Assembly: GCA_947000775.1 (NCBI GenBank) | Contig: CAMQGK010000052.1 | Location: forward strand, 35,401,001-35,465,000 | DNA: 64,000 bases | Source of the DNA: Pterois miles | Taxonomy: Eukaryota; Chordata; Actinopteri; Perciformes; Scorpaenidae | Direction: 5' to 3' | Shown here: positions 1-12,000 of the stretch, one piece after another | Layout: each line of letters begins with the position of its first letter | Position numbering within the stretch: position 1 is the stretch's first letter | Program-made: the position numbers and the translations under genes | Notes under the pieces: model-generated | The model's database searches: none | Told to the model about the DNA's origin: nothing | The model's input: the letters and a program-made list of their open reading frames with translations, nothing else

Positions 1-3000
1 CTCCTCCATCTCCTCCTCCTCCTCCTGCAGCTCATCCCCAGCTGGAGAATCGTCTCTGACGATCAGCTCGACCTCCGGCACCTCTGGACTCTTTTTATAG
101 TCAAACTGAAATCCAACCTGGAGAAGATGTTGCCAAAAGGAGAGATAAAATAGTTAATATTTATGGTGGATTTATTCTGCATGATTCTTTATGGTATTGT
201 GGTGACGCATGCTCCAGTCCTGATCAATGAAGTACATCTTATCTGGAAACACCTGCCAGGTGTGTTAGAGAGAAGCAGGAAAAACATGGCAGGTTGTTGA
301 TTCCACTGAACCAACGGAGCTTTTTAAGGCTTCTGAATGAACCACATCCACCGATCTAAAGCAACGACATTTAGATATAAAGTACACACTAGCGGTCGAC
401 CGATTAATCGGGAATTTTGTCATAATCTGCATCGGCCGATGTCTGAGCATATTGAGCCAATCATCGAGCAGGCTCGTCAGCGGGCAGCCCGGTGTTGTTG
501 TTGCTGTGGACCAGGTGTGACTCCCACCTGACTGCAGATTAAAAAGAGTATTTAAACTCACCTCTGCTCCAGCGTCAGTCGCCATCATCACATCTTGCGT
601 CCTGTCGTCGTCGTCGCTCAGCTGGGTTTCTGTTGTGACAAACCAGAGAGACACGACGACTGTCAGCAGTTTGGTTTTTAATGAAAAAGTTAAGCCTACA
701 CCACCGATTTGTGGTGTAGATGAGAAAACATGAACACATTTCACCACCTGCAGTTAAAGCAACTCTAGAAATCATGAAGCTTCAGTACCTGGACAAACCT
801 CACAGTCATCAGTATCCACCCGCCCTTCTTCTTCCTCCTGTTTCTCTTCTTTGCTCTCTCTTTCCTCCTCGTCCTCTTCATCCTTCTGGTCTTCTTCATC
901 CTCTTCTGCCTCGGCTGTAGGGCCGTCAGCTGCCTCACCCAGTTTTCTGCCTCTCAGTCTGAGGCCACGCCTGGAAATGTGTTGAAATAAATAAAAAGCA
1001 GTTGTCAGTTCAGGTGCAGCACAGAGCAAAGAAAAATAAATGTTTAAAAGGAGCATAAAATACACACTGAGAAAAGATTTCATCCCACTTGTGTCTGTGC
1101 AGACCTCAGACGCTACTCTGACCACTAGAGCGTGTTATATGTGTGTGTTTGTGTTACATACTGTATGAACATTTTCATCATGACATGAGCAACACGGTAC
1201 GTATAGATCTGCAGTTTACAGCTACACAACACAGAATTAAATCATCAACTTTGATCAGTGATCAATCATTTTATTGAATTTTTAAACAAATGTGCCAAAC
1301 GTCTCAAATGTGGGAACTGTATGTTTTTCTGGTCGTATATATTTCTGAAAAGTACAAACTCTGATGCTACAGAGGACACTTTAAAAAGCTTCTTTAATGA
1401 TTTTAATGACTATTTTGGGATGTTGGTGCTGATTTGGCCATCATAACTGTTGTGCGTGATCACAAAAAAAAGTTTGATAAACTGATTGATGGTAATATCA
1501 ATTCCATGTTCCTTTGTGTGGTAAATGAGACGGACAAAATATAAAGAGTGAGAAAAAAGAAAATGGTAATTATTACAGACGTCACTGACTCTACTGTAGG
1601 ACCTCTGATACATGTAATCAGTCTTTTCAGAGAGCTTTTCTTTTAAACAATATGAAAACAACAAATATAGCAATATCTAAAAATAAAGATAAGCATTACA
1701 TCATAGACCAGTATCCCTTCTTCTTCAATTTTCAAAAATATTAGAGTAATTATTTCTGAAACACTGATATCTCTTCATTAGAAGTATGAAGTATGGATTT
1801 AATAATGCGACAGCAGAATTATTGCTGGATCTGCTCACAGCTGATAAAAAGTTAAATTACTGTGGACAAGGCAAACACATTTATTTAACTACTGAGTATT
1901 TATATTTTATCTGTTTAATTCATTTCTGTCATGCATACAGCCTACCCCTTACCATTTGTTTTTGTATTATTTTATTCTTCTTTTAAGTGTGTAAGTGTTA
2001 CACGGTATTTGTCTTACATTTCCTCTTGATTTGTGAAAATAAAAAAAATATAAAAACAATTACTGGAAAACACTGCTCTCCAACTTTTTTCATAAATTTT
2101 CAATTACTGATATCCATCAACACAGATCTTTGAGCCTGTGAGACCATGAAGGCTAACAGGGTGCTAACAAGACAGGCTAGCAGGATGCTAACAGGAAAGG
2201 CTAGCAGTAGGCTAACAGGACAGGCTAGCAGGATGCTAACAGGACAGACTAGCAGGATGCTAACAGGACAGGCTAGCAGGATGCCAACAGGAAAGGCTAG
2301 CAGGATGCTAACAGGACAGACTAGCAGGATGCTAATAGGACAGGCTAGCAGGATGCTAATAGGACAGGCTAGCAGTAGGCTAACAGGACAGGCTAGCAGG
2401 ATTCTAACAGGACAGATTAGCAGGATGCTAACAGGACAGACTAGCAGGATGCTAATAGGACAGGCTAGCAGGATGCTAATAGGACAGACTAGCAGTAGGC
2501 TAACAGGACAGACTAGCAGGATTCTAACAGGACAGATTAGCAGGATGCTAACAGGACAGACTAGCAGGATGCTAATAGGACAGGCTAGCAGGATGCTAAT
2601 AGGACAGACTAGCAGTAGGCTAACAGGACAGACTAGCAGGACAAAGGAGCAGGATGCTAACAGGACAGATTAGCAGGATGCTAACAGGACAGATTAGCAG
2701 TAGGCTAACAGGACAGGCTAGCAGGATGCTAATAGGACAGGCTAGCAGTAGGCTAACAGGACATTTCTCCACATTGTTCAAGAAGAGCTGGTTAGGTTCT
2801 TGCCGGTTTTACCTTCGAGGAAGGAGCTGTGGTGATTCAGCGGGCGACTCCGGTGACTTGGACGTCTAGGAACAACACATGATGCTTGTTGAATGACTCA
2901 CAGTGACTTGACCTGCTGCAGACCTGCTGCAGACCTGCTGCAGCAGCGTTACTGTTGTTAATTTCACACCCACTGGCGTCTTCAGCTGGTAGCAGGGAGG

Positions 3001-6000
3001 AACAACGTTCACTGACAATCAACTGAACATAACCTCATCTCATCAGATGTTAACGAGCTGTTAGTAGCTCCACCACAGACTCATGTTAAAACTGTGCTTG
3101 ACGACGTGAAATATTCCTCTGAGGGAAGACAAGACGAGGCATTTTTGTTGATCCTATGATTCGTTTTTTATTCATTAATTGTTTCTAAATAACACAGTGA
3201 CACTTGTTCCTCATGTTAGCCTGGTCTGCTGTTGTTCAGGTAAACGGTTGACTTATTTGGCAAATAAATGAAAAGCTGTTCAAATTGAAATTAAAATTGG
3301 CGTCCTTGCTGTACCATAAATACAGTTTACCACTGTCCCAAACCGAACCGAAAACCGTGACCCCAAACCGTGAATTTCAGGAGCCGTGCCACCCCTAGTG
3401 TAAATGTACATAATCTCCAATTAGACATCAGCCGACGATATGAAGATCAATACACCTCCTGTATTAGTGTCACTGGAAAATTAAAAAGGAATGAAATGTC
3501 AGATTTATGTTTGGATTAAGATCTAATCTAGTCAATAATCAAGTAAAGAATAAAGTCCATAAAGACACAGTTAAAGACAATGGTAAAATGGTGACGGTAC
3601 CTCCAGCTGTGGCAGGACGGCCTCCCCCCACTCAGCCTTCGTGAGCAGACGCCTCTGAGCTCGCTTCAGACTCTTCTCATACACCTCCATCTGAGCCAGG
3701 ATCACCTGATGACGGATGGATGGACACTTTACAAAGCAAATGCATTCAGTGCCACTGCATTTTTATTGTTTGAATTAATGAGAAATTGATATGCTTCATG
3801 AAAGAAGAGAGATAAGCCAGGTTTCCATCTGACTGCAGCGCAAATTTGTAAAAAAGATCTGCAACAGTAAATGTGAAGAAAACGTTATGTGACCGTTGAT
3901 AGAAAAACACCTGGTGGAGCTAATTCTCCCGTCAGCCATTAAACCAGAGGACGAGGACACAACGAGACCATGTCATTAAAAGCGCTCCAGTCAGGTCCAA
4001 CCACGTGGACGACACGGTGGAAAGTTGGAAATGTGACGTATTAATGTGAGGAAGGCTCCAGTCTCCTCATCGCTCCACACAGATCTGATGTTTTCAGCTC
4101 TTCAGAGGAGTTTTTAGTCCTTGCTTTCGTCCATGTTTTTGCAATATTTTCTGAATTTCCACGCAGGTTTTAATGTTCAAACTAAAAATGTGCATAAAAA
4201 CGGGTGGATGGAAAGGCACCTTTTACCATTCAAACTAACCGACCACGGTGATATCTTTCTCCAGTAGGGCAGAGAATTAATTTCATTATCAATTAATCTA
4301 TCAGCTATGTTTTAGATTGGACATCAGGTCACAGTCCACTCAGTGATCAGTTTATTTCTATCCGTCCATTCTACCTGCCAGTGGATCCAAACCCACGGCC
4401 ATCTGGAGCTATCCTGAAATCTGAATTCACAAATACAAGAGAAGAAAAATGCAATAAATCCTGATATTTGAGAAGCTGCAACATGAGGTGATTAACTAGG
4501 AGTTTTTACCTGATAAATCAATCATTAGAACTGTTCAATGAATACTCTAATCAATTAATTAGTGGAACATGAACCAAATCTTCACCTGTGTGTATCTGTC
4601 TGGGTCCACCCCCCGTGGACAGAAGGGAACCCCCCAGTAGTAGTGCACCGTCGGCCCGTCTGCAGACTCCCCCGGTGGGCCAGACGCCCGGCCGACTGTT
4701 CCCGGGCTGCTGATTGGCCGTGGTTCTTCTTCTGTGGTGGAAAGCTGCTGTCGGCTGGTGGATGTGGACGAGGTCGACGGTCTGTATGTGGAAACAGAGA
4801 GAGAGTTACAGCGAGCGAAGAAACGGCCTTCAGCTCTTACCAGAAACTCCAGAAACTTGTGGAAAAACCTCCCAGTTTGTTATGTGAAACAGAACCCGAC
4901 TTTCCCTGCGGGGATTAATAAAGGTTCATCTTATCTTATCTTATCTTAACTCTGATCTTACGTTGGTGTTTTCTTTACCTGCAGTTCATCCCTGGAGAAG
5001 CTGAGGTCATGTGGTTCAGGGAGGCCTCCTGGCTGTCTGCCTGATGAACAGGTCTCTCCTCTGGGAAGACGGGGCTGGGTGAGCCCACCAGCTGCAACAC
5101 ATGGAGGGAAATTATCACCTTCACCTCACTGCTGTTTGACGGACAGTGAATTACTGAGATATGTAACTGATGAAGATAATTAGAAGATCCAGTATAGGAA
5201 AATACTGGAAGAAGATTATTAGAGTGTTTAGTCTTCAGCAGTTTGAACTGTAAATAAAATGAGAACCACAACTGGACGATATGGAAAAAGTACCAAATGG
5301 TGATATTTTTGGGTTACTGGAACAAACGTTATTCAAACAGGAAGAAACAGCAAGTACTGTTTGTTCCAAATCCTTCACAAAGAGTCAATCTGTCCTGTAA
5401 TTTTGTAATTTTCTTACTGTGACTCAAACCAACAACGTGTTAGTCCATCTCTCTCTACTTTCAGACTCTCAGCTCTAACCCCATTGGTTCCTCCTGGAAA
5501 TGTAAATCTTTAAAAAGACCTCACAAACACATCTCAGTTTCATTTTAAAAAAGTCCTAAAAATGCTGTTCACTGTAGTTTTAATCAAACAAACAGGGATA
5601 AATAATGCGTTTGTACTACTACTTTCCTTTGGTGCTCTGGTGAGTATTTACAGCAGCAGGACTGTGTACGTCGGATTGGGTCAAAACACACTAGTGTGTG
5701 TGTGTGTCGTCATGGTAACGACCACGTCACCCAGTGCAGCAGCGAGGCTCACTGATGTGTTCAGACATCAGTGGAGCTCTCCGGCACAGACTTCACCGGG
5801 ATTTATGGAAAAATGTAGAATACCGTCAGTGTGATTCCTTAAAATCAGTAAAACTAAATGTTTTAACCGTACCGTGACGGCGTCATCCTCATCAGACCAG
5901 AGTAGCGTCATGTCGCTGGTCAGCGCCGTCTCGGCTGAGGTACAGTCTTTGGATTTGTCATTCAGCTCCTCCTCTGCTTCATCTAAAACCAGAAAACACC

Positions 6001-9000
6001 CAGAGACCCACTGACCAGCAGTCACACGAGTCCTGACCACTGACATCAAATTGTTAATGGAGACCAATGAGGAAAAGACACCTCCAGAGAGCAGAGCGTG
6101 GGACGTTTCACTGTACCTGACTTGGAGGACTCATTAAACCCGGCATCTTGATAGGGATCAGTCTTGCTGCCCTATATTCAAAAGCAGGAAGAGCAGAGAA
6201 AATAAGCAGGTAATGAGAAAACATGTGTGGATGTCGCGAACGCTGCAAGAGAAAAATACCCTTTAATGTCCACGAATCATATTAATCGTTTGACAAAAAT
6301 CAACCTTTTTAAAGATTTTTAAAGATCACATAAAAAGCTACTGACATCCATCATGCTGAAAATGATAAAAAGATGATAAATATATTACAAAACAGCATAA
6401 TGTGTCCTAGACAAGCTGCCAGCTACACAGTAAACCAAGCAGATGGTTGTAACAGTCAGTATTAGCTGACTGGACTAACATGGTATCCACAAATATTTCA
6501 GCCTGTAACCGACCTGAAGACTGCAGAGCAGTGACACCTTTATTCTTACCCTGTAAAATGACCTGCTCAGTATGTATCTTGGTTATTATCTTTGGAAAAA
6601 CTAATTTGAGAGACTTCTTTCAACAATATTTGTTTTGTGTTTTAAGTCATGTGTGAAACTCAAGTCCCGGCCCACCATCTCATTTTATGTGGCCCGCGAG
6701 GGCTTGCAAAGAATTTATTATTCTTATCATACATTTCTATGCTGCAATAATCTGAACAGAACCAAAATGTCCCAGAAAAGAAAGGTTGGAGCAGAGGGAA
6801 GGACAGAAAGAGGATCCATGTTAGTGGTTGATGGAGACCAGCCGGTATGTCTTCTTTACTACGAGGCAGTAAAACACTGTCACACCACTGTCATCTACCA
6901 CATGATCTCAGCTGATCAGCTGCTGATCACTAACAGTTTATACGCCACAGACTGAACGTTAGATCAGAGCTCATTGATCTGTTGGACTAGAGTTCTGCCC
7001 CTCTCAACTCCCACCACAAAGTTTATATATCACAGTTTATACGCCACAGACTGAACGTTAGATCAGAGCTCATTGATCTGTTGGACTAGAGTTCTGCCCC
7101 TCTCAACTCCCACCACAAAGTTTATATATAACAGTTTATACGCCACAGACTGAACGTTAGATCAGAGCTCATTGATCTGTTGGACTAGAGTTCTGCCCCT
7201 CTCAACTCCCACCACAAAGTTACACTAAGCTAATGGAATAAACTGGGTTTGATAATATTTGTGTGATTTTGATCTCTGATGGATGAGTAATGATGAGGGT
7301 TTCTGAATCTCATAAATTCATGGATTTATGTTATAATAACACAGAAATGTGAGTGTGTTCACATACAGTATTTTTGTGTCTACGTGCTGCAGATATATTG
7401 ATGAACAAGCATGTGTTTTTGTTACTGAACTCATTCTTTAAATAATTTGTACAATATTTCTGCTTGAAATTATTTTTCCTGGACTTCTGCTTTCAGAGCT
7501 AGTTATTAAATAAATTATTACTAAAACTAATAATAATCAAAAGCAGAGGCAGTTTTGAAATATGAAGAGTAGATATATCTATATAGTCTTATAATTACAA
7601 CCGGGCCTTTGAGGGGAACCCTGATGCTGATGAGGACCAGTATCAAACTGAGTTTGACCCCTGGTTTAAGTAAAAAAAAAAAATACCAAAAATTTAGAGC
7701 TATAAATTTTTTAAACTCTCAAATATAAATATTAGTTCTTAAGTCCAGCCTTTTCAGATGTTGCTTGATGGTCCGATAAGCACGTTGTTTGACAGCTGAA
7801 CTCACCTGCCTCAGACCCGGACGTGGACCCCTGGCGGTGGCTGAAATCCCTTCATTACCTGAATCTCCGAGCTCCGCCGCTGAGCGACACCCAGAGCGTC
7901 TCTGCTCACGAGTCTTTTGTTGTCCTCCAATCCTGCCAAACGCTGTACAGCATCTGTGACCCTGCTCGGTCTGTCCGCCAGTCTCTGAGAATACAGGACT
8001 GGCTGATCTTTGGGGGGGGGGGGGTTCTTGGGAAGGCCAGGGCTTCTTGGGAACACCGGACTCTTAGGCCGACAGGTCGTGGACCTCACAGAGGAGGCTA
8101 AACTCTCCAGAGACGAGAACATGAATCCTGAGTTGCAGATACTGAGTTGGGGTTTGCAGGCACTTGGAGATGTCTCATGCTGAGTATTTCTGCCAAACAC
8201 TGGACTTTTAAAATACTCAGGCTCTGTCTCTCCATCGTCTCCCTGATCAGTCTCCAAGAAGATGGGACTCTTGGACAAAATTAGGTCACTGCAGGGTTTC
8301 GGGCTTTTGGGAAATGTCGGGCTCTGGGGTTGAGCAGGCGAAGACTTCTGAGTCGAGGTCTCGCTGTCCTGAGAGCACAAAACAAACCCAGAAGCCCTGC
8401 AGGTTTCCAGCAGGTTCTGGCTCAGCCGGGGGACCTGGACCTCGGCTCTGCAGCCAGTGGAGGGGAAGACGGGGGATTTACGGAGCGGACAGTCGTCGAT
8501 CTGGGTCGAGTCAGAGCTCTGATTGATTGTTGAAAGAAGACAAATACAGACGATCATTCATTGGGAGCTTTGCTTGTGTTCACCTGATGAATGTCAATCC
8601 AATATTTTCTCTCGTTTAGCTCTGGTTTTGGTCTCCACCTTCTGAAGGAAATATCTGTCTCTTTAGCTGCTAAATGATAATGATAATAATAACTGGGTGT
8701 GTCTGCTGTTTGCTGCTGAGTGGGCAGTGTGCAAAACGAAAGCTAACGAAGCTCTGAGAGTGAATCAAAACGACTGGACGGATCACAGTCTGAGCGCTGA
8801 TCCTTAATGAACTTTCATCATGGTTAATAAAATTCACTTTAACCATTATATATATGAAATATATAGTTTATTGAACTGAAAGGGGGAGACAGAGTGGATG
8901 ACATGCAGCAAAGGGCCCCAGACCAACAAGGACTCGGCCTTGGGACATGGGAGGCCTGCTGAACTTGAATTATTCAAGTCAATCCTTGAGCAAACAAGCA

Positions 9001-12000
9001 AACAAGCGTCTGTAAATAAAGATGAACTGACTGGTTTGCTGGTCCCAGCATCAATGTGAGGATAAATCATTGTCAACTGAATATCTTTGGACTTTGCAAA
9101 GAATTCACACTGGGTTGTGGGAAAATGCTATTTTTTAACTACTAACAAAAAATGTATTATTTGCTAAACTGAATATTTTTGCATTTGGAGACATCAGCTT
9201 GGGCTCATGGAAACTGTGAGCAGCAGCATCTTTGACATTTTCTGGGCTAAATACTTCATTCAGAAGGAGACAGAAATGTTTGGGACCAACCTGCGGTGAG
9301 TCCGGCGGCACTGAGAGACACTCTGAGCTGCAGGGTGAAGCCTGAGAGCAGATCTGCTGAGTCTGCGATAAGTCTGGCATCTCCAGCAGAGGACTTCCTT
9401 CTCTCCTTTTCCGCTTTTTATTCTTGTTACTACGTTCATCTCCACTTCCTTTTGCTCCTGGGAATACAATACAGAAAGTTTTACAACTCGTGGGAATTTC
9501 AGCTGTTTATCTTCGCAGCCGGTCTGGTTAAATGCCAAAATGATTAATTCAATGTTCCCCTTTTCCTTTATATATACTCTTCCCTTCTACATGTCAGTGT
9601 TGGTGCAGAAGGACACTAAACTTTGCAGGACATTCGACAACATAACTGACCCACCTCGGTTCAGGGCTGTCTCTGGTGTGCAGACGTCCTCCGATGCCTC
9701 CCGATCGACAGCAGATGGCGTTTTTCTGTTTGAGTACGAGAGTTTCCGCCGCGAGCAGATCCTGAGTGAAGCTTCAGCGTCGGCCAGCAGGCTCTGGTTT
9801 TGGGACGGCGGTTGTGTCTGGCTGACCATCTGAGACAGAAAAACCACAAACGGCTTCTGTTTTAGCTAATTAACTAAATACTGTACTTAGTCTTTCAACT
9901 AGATCGATCAAAAACCACATCCTCTTTTCTCAGAGGTTTATGGCAATATCAAAATAAAAATAATCCAGTGGTTGTAACTGTCAGGAACAGCTAACAGTGA
10001 AGTCAGCTTGACCTTTCTCTGTCCAAGGCTGACCTGGATTTACCGTCTCAGGGTTGTATGCATCCACCGATCAGTCAGGCTGCAGTGTACATCCATGTCT
10101 GTCCAGAATGTCACCACCTCATCATTTTATCCTATTAGACATTTGTGTCAAACTGTCATAATACCTTTATGAACTCTTGAGTTATGGCCAGAAACGGGTT
10201 TTGTGAGGTATCAGTGACTGTCAGCTTTGACCACCAAAATCTAATCAGGTCATCCTTGAGTTCAAATGAACATTTGTGCCAAAGTTGAAGAAGAAGAACT
10301 TCCTGAGATATCACGTTCATGAAAACGGTGCGACGGGACGGAGAGATGGACCAACAACCTGAAAACATTGACATCGGATGTCGCTGACGCAGAAGCAGAA
10401 AAATGAGGCGGTGGCCCACAACGAACTTGTCAACTTGAGCATGGTGACATTTCACTTCCTGTTAGCATCACCAAAAGCATTATGGGAACTTTATTCAAAA
10501 CCACAGAACATCTTCATCAAATCACACAGCTCTTACACCTCTGGATCTCCCCTCGACTGATTCAGGAACAGATATCTGTCCTGTGAGGAAAACCTGGACA
10601 TACAAGTAAAATAGACTTAAACCACTTCAGCTTAAAGAGTAAATGAAGTAAATTACTTGTCACTTTATTATACTATCTATTGATCCTGGACCCATTTTAT
10701 AGTGCTTCTTGCAATTTAAGTGAGTTTCCTATTTCCAAAGAAAATGCCATAAAGGTGCACTCACGCTCTCTTGGATGGCCTTCATCATGGCCTCTTCCTC
10801 TTGCTGCAGTCTGAGCGCAGTGACGCTGGCTTCCTGTTCACTCAGACGCAGAGCCAAGTCCATCATCTCCTCCTCGGTCATCACTGACAACCACACGGTT
10901 ACCAAGTCACAAAGTCAGAGTTGTATGTATTTATATATATTACACACACAGACTTTAAATTTGACGAACACAGTGACTTAACTGGTACAGATTAAGCTTT
11001 AGATAAATCAAGTTTTAGACTCTGCTCTTGTAAATAAACTTGACACTTTTGATGGCGTCAGTAACTCAGCATCTCACAGCAGCTTCAATAAAGAGTGTTA
11101 TTACACAGTAATGTGGTTCTGGTCATATGTACGTACGAGGGATGGGAACGGTTTGGGTAAAAATCCAAACCGTTTGGTTCTTCATAAATCATTTTATTGA
11201 ATTTTTAAACAAATGTGCCAAACGTCTCACTTCTCAAATGTGGGAACTGTGTGTTTTTCTGGTCGTACATGTTTCTGAAAAGTACAAATAAACTTCTGCT
11301 TCAAATCTGTCCAATAACTAGTTGTTAAGTTTGTAGTTCAGCCCCATTCACTGATTTCAAATCATTACTAACTAGTGACATCTAGTGGCAAAAACACATT
11401 TCTGTTCTGGTACAGCAGACGAAGCTGCTCTGAACAGAAAGTACAGTATGTGTTAAAACTGGAAACTGATGTGATTAGAGCGCTAAATATACCAGCAGCT
11501 GGGAACCAGTGATAGTGTAGAGAAAAATAAGTTATATAAGAATAAACAGGCTCCCATTATGAGATTACAGAAGATGGAATACTACAATACAATATTAGAG
11601 AGGATAGTAAAACTGATCAATCATTAATCAGAGTAGATGCTACAAATCTGAATTTTCAACTTATTTAACTCTGATGCTACAGTGGACAATTTAAAAAGCT
11701 TCTTTAATGATTTTAATAACTATTTTGGGGATGTTGGTGCTGATTTGGCCATCATAACTGTTGTGCGTGATCACAAAAAAAAGTTTGATAAACTGATTGA
11801 TGGTAAACTGATGGTAGACTGAACAACTGATATGCCTTCTATTGACATGGTAATTATTAGGGATGGGAACAGTTCAGGTTAAAACCTGAACCGTTCGGTT
11901 CTCTGGTCACGGAGATTTGACTGCTCATGTGTTGAACCACCAAAGATACGAGGCGTTGATGAGGCGTGACCCCGCCTCCTTCCTTCTCAGACTCTCAGTT

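Noticed and set aside
2146..2869. Repeat protein frame R-M-L-T-G-Q-A-S
   Set aside because: Intronic 24-bp minisatellite opposite UIMC1.
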